Assembly (NCBI GenBank): GCA_021786295.1
Contig: JAJYNO010000030.1
Coordinates: 62,001 to 126,000, forward strand
DNA: 64,000 nt
Source of the DNA: a bacterium
GTDB taxonomy: Bacteria; Elusimicrobiota; Elusimicrobia; Elusimicrobiales; UBA9959
Reading direction: 5' to 3'
The position numbers and the translations under genes were made by a program. Positions 18,092 to 25,786 of the stretch are shown in pieces. The notes below the pieces were generated by a model. That model was not told the DNA's origin, searched no databases, and saw only the letters and a program-made list of their open reading frames with translations. Each line of letters opens with the position of its first letter. Position 1 is the first letter of the stretch.

Positions 18092-18748
18092 ATGCAAGCA
18101 CACAAACCCAAGATAGTCTACCGCTACGGGGAGGGCCTTTACGTCAACCTCACCAACAGCTGTCCCACGTCCTGCGTCTTCTGCATCAAGAACACGTGGA
18201 AGATGGACTACCGCGGCAACGACCTGAACCTGGCCGGCCTCGAGCCGGCCCCGTCGGAAGTAGTAGCCGCCGCGAAGGCGGAATGGGCGGCCGCCCCGTT
18301 CAGGGAGCTGGTCTTCTGCGGCTACGGCGAACCCACGATGCGGCTGGAGGCGCTGCTGACCTGCGCGCGCCTGGTGAAGTCGGGCCGCGCCGCCCCCATC
18401 CCCCCCTCGCTGCGCGTGCGGCTCAACACCAACGGTCTTGCCAACGCCGTCTGGGGGCGGAACGTGGTGCCGGAAATGAAGGGGCTGATAGACGCCGTGC
18501 ACGTCAGCCTCAACACGGCTGACCCGGTCCAGTGGCTGGAGCGCATGCGCCCGATGGAGCCGTGGAAAGACACCGGTTTCGAGAAGGTCAAGGAATTCAT
18601 CAGGGAAGCGGCGCTGCTGCTGCCGGAGGCCGTGGCCACCGCGGTCGAGGACGATACCGTGGACATGGCGAAGTTCCGGAAGCTGGTCTCGGACCTCGGG
18701 GCCGAGGTGCGCCTGCGCCCGCGCCTGGAAACGGAGGAGCGCGCCTGA
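18092..18748 (+). CDS. Radical SAM protein, TatD-associated type
   Basis: The 218-aa protein has the cluster motif C-x3-C-x2-C in NSCPTSCVFCIK (about residues 29-36) close to the N-terminus, then GYGEPTMR, as in small radical SAM proteins often encoded beside tatD nucleases (TIGR04038-like). No tatD gene is adjacent here. The substrate is unknown. CGGGGA precedes the ATG. The stop overlaps the next start (TGATG), so it heads a plus-strand gene run. Confidence 0.78.
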   Translation: MQAHKPKIVYRYGEGLYVNLTNSCPTSCVFCIKNTWKMDYRGNDLNLAGLEPAPSEVVAAAKAEWAAAPFRELVFCGYGEPTMRLEALLTCARLVKSGRAAPIPPSLRVRLNTNGLANAVWGRNVVPEMKGLIDAVHVSLNTADPVQWLERMRPMEPWKDTGFEKVKEFIREAALLLPEAVATAVEDDTVDMAKFRKLVSDLGAEVRLRPRLETEERA

Positions 18749-19209
18749 TGGAACGCAGATCGGTGCTGCTGCTGCTCGCCGCGGCGGGCCTGGTCCTGGT
18801 GAGCGTCCCCAGCGTGATCTTCAACAACGCGATACACAAGTACTTCAATTTCCTCGGGCACTGGGACGTGGCCGGCATAAAGCCTTCCGGCACCGGGGTG
18901 ATCCCGCAGTTCCGCCCCCGGCCGGACCGCATCCCCGAGCCGCCGCAGCCGGTGCTGCGCTTCGTCAAGTTCACCGTCACGATAAAAGGCGCCAAGAGCG
19001 TGAAGATAGCCGGAGACTTCAACAAGTGGGACGCGGATTCGCTGGAGCTGGTCAAGACCGGCAGGAAGACCTGGGAGGCGATAGTCCCGCTGCCGCCGGG
19101 CCGCTACAAGTACGTCTGCGTGATAGACGGGCAGGAGACGCTGGACCCGCTGAACCCGGATACGGACACGGAGGCCGGCCGCAAGGTGTCGGTACGGACC
19201 GTAAAATGA
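18748..19209 (+). CDS. Membrane-anchored CBM48/AMPK-type glycogen-binding protein
   Basis: The 153-aa protein has an N-terminal membrane segment (about 5-25), a Pro-rich linker (residues about 55-70) and a C-terminal CBM48-like domain: VKIAGDFNKWDADSLELVKTG, then WEAIVPLPPGRYKYVCVIDG and LDPLNPDTD. CBM48 modules bind alpha-glucans such as glycogen. The start is set by the TGATG overlap with the radical SAM gene. The next gene overlaps by ATGA and encodes a GH57-like protein, so both may act on the same alpha-glucan at the envelope. Confidence 0.8.
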   Translation: MERRSVLLLLAAAGLVLVSVPSVIFNNAIHKYFNFLGHWDVAGIKPSGTGVIPQFRPRPDRIPEPPQPVLRFVKFTVTIKGAKSVKIAGDFNKWDADSLELVKTGRKTWEAIVPLPPGRYKYVCVIDGQETLDPLNPDTDTEAGRKVSVRTVK

Positions 19210-20927
19210 AGTTAAAAAGAACGCTGCTCTCCGCGCTGGCCGCCGTCCTGCTGGCGGAAGGAGCCGCCTCGGCCGCGGGCCGGGCCATACTCTGGGTGCC
19301 GGTGCGCGACGCCGGGATAGGGGAGATACTGGATATCCTGGAAAAAGGCAAGGACCTGCGCCTGACGGCCGCCTTCCCCGAACCTCCGAAAGGCTTCGAA
19401 GCCCGCGTGAAGAAACTGGCGAAAGAAGGCCGCCTGGAGCTGGCCGCCCGGCCTGAAGGCGATCCGCCGCTCCCGCTTATCTATTCGCCGGACAGGCCGG
19501 AGGTTAAGTGGAACGGCAAGCCGGCTTCCGTTCCGGAACCCCAGAACGCGGCCTACTTCCTGCCGCTGAGGCTCTCGATGGCCAGGGACGCTGCCGTCAG
19601 GGAGGACGGCGCCCCGCCGGCCGGCCTGGTCTCCCCCCCGGGGGGGCTCTCTCCTGATTATTTCCCCCTGGCCAGGTCCCTGGGCATGAAATGGATAGCC
19701 TGCGGCCCGCTGATATCCACGGCAGCGGCGATGGAGGCGGACGGCGTCTACGCCGTGCCCTTCGTGAAGTTCTCCACCTCGGTCCCCGACTACGAAGCCC
19801 CCTCGTTCATGCTGTTCGACGAGACCTCCGCCGGCGACCCCGCGGCCCTGCGCGCCCAGCTCGCCGCCGAGCTCAGGGCGCCGTCCGCCTACAGGCTGAG
19901 CACCGTTTCAGGGGCGCTGGAGGGCGTCGTCGCCGAGTCCACCGCCGCGGCGGCCGTCTCCGCCGCGGCCTCGCCCTGGAGCGGGGACTACACGCCATGG
20001 GCCGCCGCCCGCCTGCAGGCGGGGGCGCTCGCCGCTCTGGCCCAGACCCGCGGCGACCTGATGCTCTATCTTAACTCACTGCAGGGGGATTACCGCAGGG
20101 CCGAGCCGGCCTTCCGCCAGTACTTCGCGGCCGAGGAAGGCGACAACCTCGCCGTCCTGGCTTCCAGCGCCTCCGCCTCCGACGCGGACCTGGAACTCCG
20201 CAACACGCTGGCCAACGCCTACCGACTGATGGGCAAGCCGCCCCCGCCCTGGGCGTTCACCACGCTGGCCGACGCCGCTTCCGGCGGAGACCAGGAGGAC
20301 AGGGTCTCGGTGTCCACCGTTCCCGGAGGCTTCGAGCTGACCAACTCGGGCCGCAGCCCGCAGCTGCCGGACTCCACCCCCGGCCTTCCGGCTGGCGCCG
20401 ACCCTTCGCGCATCTGGAAGCTGCAGGCGATCCAGGTCTCCACGTCGGATGCCGGCATACTGTTCCGGTTCGAGCCCGGGGCCATAGACAACACCCCCGG
20501 CGGCCCCTACGGCTTCAGCCACATAACGCTGGACCTCTATATAGACATAAACCACCGCGTCAACGCCGGCATCACGCGGCCCCTGGACGGCAGGCCGCTG
20601 CGCATCTTCCCGAACGACGCCTGGGAGTACGCTCTGGAAGTTTCCACGGGGGGCGCCTCCTTCTACCAGATAACGCCCGACGGCCCGAAGAGGACGGCCG
20701 TGCTTGCGCCCTCGGTACAGGACGGCTGGATAAGCGTGCTGGTACCCGCCTCCTACATCCGCGGCACACCGGAGCTCTGGAGCTACGCGGCGCTGCTGCT
20801 GTATCCGAAGGACGGCGGCTACGCGATAGCCGACTACATCGCCGACCAGATCGCCGACGGCTACATCTACGCCTTCCGCCCGGAGCCGAAGTCGGAGGCC
20901 CCGCTGCTGCAGGACGGCATATTCTGA
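19206..20927 (+). CDS. Secreted GH57-like protein lacking catalytic residues, with glucodextranase-C/DOMON-like end
   Basis: The 573-aa protein has a signal peptide (to about residue 23). Residues about 25-400 follow the layout of GH57 alpha-glucanases. The nucleophile segment (family form GLWPSEGSVS) reads GLVSPPGGLS at 140-149, with Pro in place of the Glu. The acid/base segment (family DGENAWE) reads FDETSAGD at about 204-211. The later family AEGSDWFWWYG region reads AAEEGDNLAVLASS, followed by LANAYRLMGKPPPPW. The last 150 residues, with SHITLDLYIDINHR, match glucodextranase C-terminal/DOMON-like modules. I infer a glucan-binding pseudoenzyme; the start is fixed by the ATGA overlap. Confidence 0.68.
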   Translation: MKLKRTLLSALAAVLLAEGAASAAGRAILWVPVRDAGIGEILDILEKGKDLRLTAAFPEPPKGFEARVKKLAKEGRLELAARPEGDPPLPLIYSPDRPEVKWNGKPASVPEPQNAAYFLPLRLSMARDAAVREDGAPPAGLVSPPGGLSPDYFPLARSLGMKWIACGPLISTAAAMEADGVYAVPFVKFSTSVPDYEAPSFMLFDETSAGDPAALRAQLAAELRAPSAYRLSTVSGALEGVVAESTAAAAVSAAASPWSGDYTPWAAARLQAGALAALAQTRGDLMLYLNSLQGDYRRAEPAFRQYFAAEEGDNLAVLASSASASDADLELRNTLANAYRLMGKPPPPWAFTTLADAASGGDQEDRVSVSTVPGGFELTNSGRSPQLPDSTPGLPAGADPSRIWKLQAIQVSTSDAGILFRFEPGAIDNTPGGPYGFSHITLDLYIDINHRVNAGITRPLDGRPLRIFPNDAWEYALEVSTGGASFYQITPDGPKRTAVLAPSVQDGWISVLVPASYIRGTPELWSYAALLLYPKDGGYAIADYIADQIADGYIYAFRPEPKSEAPLLQDGIF

Positions 20928-20967
20928 AGCGCGCCGGCCGGGCTCCGGCGGGCGCGGGGGAGGTTGG

Positions 20968-21723
20968 ATGGCGGACAGGGACAAGATCGTTTCATTCGTG
21001 GACTCCTACCTGGGCTCGGCGGACGTGAAGGACGCCTCGCAGAACGGGCTGCAGGCCGAGGGCCGGCCAGAGGTGGAGAAGATAGCCTTCGGGGTCTCGG
21101 CGTCCCTGGAGTGCATTAAGCGGGCGGCGGACTGCGGGGCGGACATGCTGATAGTTCACCACGGCCTGCTGTGGGGCCGCTCGCAGCCGTTCACCGGCCC
21201 GCTGAAGCGCAAGCTGGAGACCCTCTTCAGGGGCGGCCTGTCGCTGGCCGCCTGGCACCTGCCGCTGGACAGGCACCCCGTAGTCGGGAACAACGCCCGC
21301 CTGCTGGCGCTGCTGGGAGCGAAAGGCCTGAAGCCGTTCGGCTCCCACGACGGCCAGACGATAGGCTTCAGAGGGACGCTGCCCAGACCGCTGGCGATAG
21401 GCGACATAGCCGCCAGGCTGGCCCTAAAGCTGGACGCCGAGCCGCTCTGTTTCCGCTTCGGGACGGAGCGGATCCGTTCCGTCGGCGCGGTCAGCGGCGG
21501 CGCCGCCCGCATGTTCGAACAGGCCCCGGCCGCCGGCCTCGATCTCTACGTCACCGGCGAGACCGGAGAGTTCGTGCAGGAGTACGCCCGCGAGACGCGC
21601 TCCAATTTCATAGCGGCCGGCCACTACAACACCGAGAAGCCCGGCGTGCAGGCGCTGGCCGGGCTGCTGGAGAGGAAGTTCCGCGTAAAGACGGAGTTCC
21701 TGGACATCCCCAACCCCTCCTGA
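20968..21723 (+). CDS. Nif3-like dinuclear metal-centre protein
   Basis: The 251-aa protein has the NIF3/YbgI family metal motifs: MLIVHHGLLWG (His pair) and AAWHLPLD near residues 60-95, and AGHYNTEKPGVQAL near the C-terminus (His and Glu ligands). The family forms hexameric rings with a two-metal site. It is linked to GTP cyclohydrolase I type 2 by annotation transfer only. GGAGG precedes the ATG. It follows the GH57-like gene by 40 bases. Confidence 0.88.
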   Translation: MADRDKIVSFVDSYLGSADVKDASQNGLQAEGRPEVEKIAFGVSASLECIKRAADCGADMLIVHHGLLWGRSQPFTGPLKRKLETLFRGGLSLAAWHLPLDRHPVVGNNARLLALLGAKGLKPFGSHDGQTIGFRGTLPRPLAIGDIAARLALKLDAEPLCFRFGTERIRSVGAVSGGAARMFEQAPAAGLDLYVTGETGEFVQEYARETRSNFIAAGHYNTEKPGVQALAGLLERKFRVKTEFLDIPNPS

Positions 21724-21742
21724 CGGGAGAGAGGAGAACGAG

Positions 21743-22720
21743 ATGGAAACGCGGAACCTGGCGATAATGCTGACCGACATAAAGGGCTTCACGTCCAAGA
21801 CGGCCGGCTTCTCCCGCGCGCAGACCCAGGAGCTCCTCTCGCGGCACCGCGAGCTGGTGCTGCCTGTCATAGAGAAGTTCCGCGGCCGCCTGGTCAAGAC
21901 GATCGGCGACGCGTTCCTGGTGGCCTTCGACAGCCCGACCGACGCCGTCATCTGCGGCGTGGAGATACAGAACGTCCTAAAGGCGCACAACGCGGAGCGG
22001 GCCCAGCAGGACCGCATAGAGATACGCATAGCCATAAACTCCGGAGAGGTGGCCGTGCACGACGACGGGGACGTCTACGGCGACCCCGTCAACATCACGT
22101 CGCGGCTGGAAAGCATAGCCGAGGCCGGAGAGGTGTTCTTCACGGAGGCCGTCTACCTGGCGATGAACAAGCGCGAAGTGCCCTCCAGCGAGATAGGCTA
22201 CCGCCAGTTCAAGGGCGTGCCGGAAAAAATAAAGGTCTTTCGCGTGCTGCGGGAGGTGCCGGTGGGCTCTCAGCCCCCGGGGGAGGAGGCGGCGGCCGAA
22301 CCGCGGACGTCTCTCGCCGCCGCGGCAGCCCCGGGAGCCCCCGCCGGCATCCGGCCGAGGGCGCTCTCGCTGCTGCTGGACCTGCTCATCGCCGCGGTTG
22401 CGGCCGCCCTGCTGCACGGGAACTTCTTGGCGGCCCCGCTGATGCCGCTGTACATCGTCTCCCCTGGGCATCTCCTTCTCTGGGTGCTCTACATTTCCAT
22501 CTTCCTGAAGCGCAAGGGCGCGACCCCGGGCATGATGATAATGAAGCTGAAGCTGGTGGACGCCTCCACCGGCCTTCAGCCCAAGAGGACCTTCTGGCGC
22601 TCCGTCATGGGCGTGGTCTCGGCGGCGCCGCTGGGGCTGGGCTATCTCTGGGCTTTCTGGGAGAAGGACGCCCTCACCTGGCACGACCTGGTCGCGGGTA
22701 CCCGGATAGTGCGGGCCTGA
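21743..22720 (+). CDS. Class III nucleotide cyclase domain fused to an RDD membrane domain
   Basis: The 325-aa protein has an N-terminal class III adenylate/guanylate cyclase domain (about 5-165). Metal aspartates are in MLTDIKGFT and KTIGDAFL, followed by VYGDPVNITSRLESIAEAGE. A Pro/Ala-rich linker (about 175-205) leads to an RDD domain (IRPRALSLLLDLL, KRKGATPGMMIMKLKLVD, TWHDLVAGTRIV) with three membrane segments. The catalytic domain would be cytoplasmic and anchored at its C-terminus. Nucleotide preference is not clear. GAGAGGAG precedes the ATG. This domain order is unusual. Confidence 0.85.
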   Translation: METRNLAIMLTDIKGFTSKTAGFSRAQTQELLSRHRELVLPVIEKFRGRLVKTIGDAFLVAFDSPTDAVICGVEIQNVLKAHNAERAQQDRIEIRIAINSGEVAVHDDGDVYGDPVNITSRLESIAEAGEVFFTEAVYLAMNKREVPSSEIGYRQFKGVPEKIKVFRVLREVPVGSQPPGEEAAAEPRTSLAAAAAPGAPAGIRPRALSLLLDLLIAAVAAALLHGNFLAAPLMPLYIVSPGHLLLWVLYISIFLKRKGATPGMMIMKLKLVDASTGLQPKRTFWRSVMGVVSAAPLGLGYLWAFWEKDALTWHDLVAGTRIVRA

Positions 22721-22738
22721 CCGGGGCGGCGGGCGCTA

Positions 22739-22767
22739 AGGACGGCGGCCGTCCTCCTGCCTTTTTT
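22739..22767 (+). terminator. Hairpin with T-run after the cyclase-RDD gene
   Basis: AGGACGG/CCGTCCT pair around CGG, followed 6 bases later by TTTTTT (22762-22767). The gap between stem and T-run weakens the call. It lies at the convergent end of the MFS gene. Confidence 0.45.
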
Positions 22768-24002
22768 CACGCCCCGGCCGCGTATTCCACCCTGGGGATG
22801 ACCAGCGCCAGGAAGGAGAGGGCCAGCACGGCAGAGGAGTCCAGCGCTATGCAGAAGCCCACCGAGAAGCGCTCCGCCAGGAGCCCCGTGACCATGAAGG
22901 CCAGCGGCAGCACGGCGTAGGCCAGCGTGGTCAGCACGGAAAAGAAGCGCCCCTTCACGGCGTCCGGCACCACAGTCTGGAACAGCGTCAGCAGCACCGC
23001 GTTGCCGGCCCCCAGCGCCCCGCCGGCCGCGAAGAGCAGGGCGCAGACCGCGTACCTGTCCGAGGCGAAATAAAGCCCGCCGAAAGCCGCCCCCACCGCC
23101 AGCAGCGAGGCGAAGAACCAGCCGTAGACGTTCCCGTACGACCGCTTGAAGCTCAGCGCCGCCGCCAGCGCCGCCGAGCCGGCCGCGAAGAAGGTCTCGA
23201 AAACGGCCAGCCAGGTTACGGACGCCTTAAGAGTGAACTTCACTATCATAGGGATCAGCAGCATGATAGGTCCGACGAAGAAGTTGAAGAGCGTGAACGT
23301 GAGGATCAGCACCAGCAGCGGCCTGTTGCCCAATATGTAGGCCAGCCCCTCCCGGAACTCCGCGACGAAGGAGCTCCCGGTCCTGGCCTCCGGGGCCAGC
23401 GGCGTGCGGATGCCGAGGATGGCCAGGAACGAGGCCGCGTAGCCGGCGGCGTTGAACAGGAAGGCCCCCGCCACTCCGGCCGCGGCCATCAGCACGCTGC
23501 CCAGCGCCGAGCCTATCACGTTGGAGAGCTGCAGGATCGAGGAGTCGGCGGCCACCGCCTGCGGCATTTTCGCCTCGGACGTGAGCCGCAGAATGGAGGC
23601 GGCCTCGGCCGACTCGAACAGCGGGCCGAAGCCGGCTATGCAGAAGCAGAGCGCGTAGAGCAGCGGCAGCGTCAGCCTGCCCTCCAGCAGCAGACAGGCC
23701 AGGGCCAGCACCAGGGCCGCGCGGGCGGCGTCCGCCGCCAGCATGACCCTGCGCTTGTCGGAACGGTCGGCCAGCGTGCCCAGCAGCGGGCCGAACACCA
23801 CCACCGGCAGCACGTTCATCCCCATGATCAGGCCCAGGTGGAATTTGGACCTGCCGCCGCCGGACGAGAGGACCCACCAGGCTATGGCTATCGAGAAGAA
23901 CTTGTCCCCGACCGCGGAGACCGTGCGCCCGGCGAACATGCGCCTGAAATCCGGGAACAGCGCCAGCGGATGCTCCCGCGCACCCTTAACTATTCCGCGC
24001 AT
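22767..24002 (-). CDS. MFS transporter (MFS_3/enterobactin-exporter-like)
   Basis: The 411-aa protein has about 12 membrane segments and the MFS loop 2-3 motif in GTLADRSDKRRVMLAAD. The start-proximal RRMFAGRTVSAVGDKFFSIAIAWWVL resembles MFS_3 exporters. The substrate is unknown. The start overlaps the end of the upstream membrane-protein gene by 13 bases and has AAGGGGG upstream, so the two are probably co-transcribed. Confidence 0.85.
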   Translation of the reverse strand: MRGIVKGAREHPLALFPDFRRMFAGRTVSAVGDKFFSIAIAWWVLSSGGGRSKFHLGLIMGMNVLPVVVFGPLLGTLADRSDKRRVMLAADAARAALVLALACLLLEGRLTLPLLYALCFCIAGFGPLFESAEAASILRLTSEAKMPQAVAADSSILQLSNVIGSALGSVLMAAAGVAGAFLFNAAGYAASFLAILGIRTPLAPEARTGSSFVAEFREGLAYILGNRPLLVLILTFTLFNFFVGPIMLLIPMIVKFTLKASVTWLAVFETFFAAGSAALAAALSFKRSYGNVYGWFFASLLAVGAAFGGLYFASDRYAVCALLFAAGGALGAGNAVLLTLFQTVVPDAVKGRFFSVLTTLAYAVLPLAFMVTGLLAERFSVGFCIALDSSAVLALSFLALVIPRVEYAAGA

Positions 24003-25738
24003 TTCGCCCCCTTCCTCGAGCAGAGTTTCTCAAGCCCGCCCACGAAACCGGCCAGTTCCGAGTTCAGGGCCGCGTCGCCTGGGTGGCTCCTTTCGAAGAC
24101 GCCCAGCTCCCTGCGCAGCCCGGAAAGCGGCAAGGCCCCGGCCAGCGCCGGCGCCTCCAGGCTGGGCAGATCTCCGGGACGCAGGTAGCGCAGTTCGTGC
24201 GCCTTCAGCCAGTCCGGCCGGACCGCCGAGCGCCGCACCAGCGCCGCCGAGCCGCGGTCCCAGTACACGACGGCCCAGTCCGCCGCCGGCAGGTAGAACA
24301 GATAGGCCGGGCGCCGGAAGACCCTCTCGCTGCCGTCCGGCAGCCGCTGCCGCACCGGCACTTCGGGCCAGCCCGCCTTCAGCAGCATAAGTCCGAAGCC
24401 GTACCTCTCCGTCAGCCGGCGCCAGTTGGCGGCGCTTACGTCCAGCCCCGCCATCTCCTCTATCCTGCCGTGGAACAGATAGCGGCCGTCCATGAAAGTC
24501 CTGTAGTCCGGCCAGAGCTTCCACTCCAGCCAGCCTCCCCAGCCCCAGGGATTGTAGAGCCTGAGCCCGGAGAGCTCCTTTTTTTCCGAGCGCAGGAAAG
24601 AAGCCAGGCCAGGCGAGCCCCATTTGTCCAGGCGCGGCGCGGACGAATACTGGGGCAGGGCGAAGACCGCCCAGAACCACAGCAGCAGGGCGGCGGCCGG
24701 GACCGCGGCCCAGGCCAGAGCGCGGCGGGCGCGCGGCCCCGGGGAGGCCCATGGCAGAGCCAGCGCGCAGACCGGGGCCGTTATCATGAAGAACGGGATG
24801 TTGCGGCCGTAGGAGAGGGAGAGCCAGCCGAAGAGCAGCAGCGTCCCGGCGTGGTGCCAGACGACGCGCCGGCGGCGCAGCGCGAAAAAAAGGACTGCCC
24901 CGAGAGCGCCGGCCAGCGCCAGCGCGTACGGCCACTGATACGGATCGCCGGGAGAGAAAGGCGCCCATTCGCGGATATGGGCGCTCAACGCGGCGCTGTA
25001 GCGCGCGTGGTTCAGGACCACGGAATATACCCGCCAGCCGTAGGGGGTGGCGAAGCTGGCCGCCAGGCCTGCGGCGAAGACCTTGAGATAGTCCGCCGCG
25101 GCCGGCGGCCGGCGGAAGGGGGCGCGGCCGCGCAGATACGGGAGAAGGGCTTCCGCGAACTCCCCGGCGGCGTAAATGCCGGCCAGGGCCAGGCCGTACA
25201 GGAAGCCGGCGTGCAGGTTGGCCCAAAGAGCGAAGAAGGCGAAGGCCGCAGCGGCGCCCGGCCCTTTCAGGTCCTCCCCTGCGAGCCTGCGCTTCTCCAG
25301 GAAATAGAACGTGGCGGCGAAGAACAGCAGCGTGAAGTTCTCCGGCCTCAGGTCGCAGTTGGAGAGTATCCCGAGCGCGAAGAACGGCAGCAGCAGCGGC
25401 AGCGCGGCCCGGCGGCCGTGCAGCAGCACCGTACGCCTGAAGACCAGCAGCGTCAGCGCCAGCAGCAGGGCCTTGAACAGCTGCAGGGCCCGCCAGCCTC
25501 CCGCCAGCCAGAGCAGGTAGTAGACCGCCTGCGACAGCCATTCGAAGTCGGTCCAGCGCCTGCCGGCCATGGTCCAGGAAAACACATCGCGCCTGGGCGG
25601 GGCCAGATGGGCGAGGGCGTACTTCCCCGCCGCGAGGTGCCAGTAGATGTCGGGGTTGACTATCGGCAGCAGGAATGCCGAACAGGCAAGGGCGAAGGAG
25701 ACCCAGCCGAGCGCGTTGAGGAGCCTGCCGCGTTGCAT
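23990..25738 (-). CDS. Polytopic membrane protein, GT-C-like
   Basis: The 582-aa protein has about 10-11 membrane segments in residues 1-400 and a soluble C-terminal part. The first extracytoplasmic loop contains NPDIYWHLAAGKYAL and DVFSWTMAGRRWTDFEWLSQ, a conserved pattern in a family of GT-C-like proteins of unknown function. The C-terminal part includes WGWGGWLEWKLWPDYRTFMDGR. A lipid-linked glycosyltransferase role is plausible but unproven. TAGAAT lies 10 bases before the ATG with no Shine-Dalgarno. Confidence 0.72.
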   Translation of the reverse strand: MQRGRLLNALGWVSFALACSAFLLPIVNPDIYWHLAAGKYALAHLAPPRRDVFSWTMAGRRWTDFEWLSQAVYYLLWLAGGWRALQLFKALLLALTLLVFRRTVLLHGRRAALPLLLPFFALGILSNCDLRPENFTLLFFAATFYFLEKRRLAGEDLKGPGAAAAFAFFALWANLHAGFLYGLALAGIYAAGEFAEALLPYLRGRAPFRRPPAAADYLKVFAAGLAASFATPYGWRVYSVVLNHARYSAALSAHIREWAPFSPGDPYQWPYALALAGALGAVLFFALRRRRVVWHHAGTLLLFGWLSLSYGRNIPFFMITAPVCALALPWASPGPRARRALAWAAVPAAALLLWFWAVFALPQYSSAPRLDKWGSPGLASFLRSEKKELSGLRLYNPWGWGGWLEWKLWPDYRTFMDGRYLFHGRIEEMAGLDVSAANWRRLTERYGFGLMLLKAGWPEVPVRQRLPDGSERVFRRPAYLFYLPAADWAVVYWDRGSAALVRRSAVRPDWLKAHELRYLRPGDLPSLEAPALAGALPLSGLRRELGVFERSHPGDAALNSELAGFVGGLEKLCSRKGAKCAE

Positions 25739-25786
25739 CAGGGTATTAATTCTATAAAATCAGGACCGCCCTGGCCCGGGCCGGCC

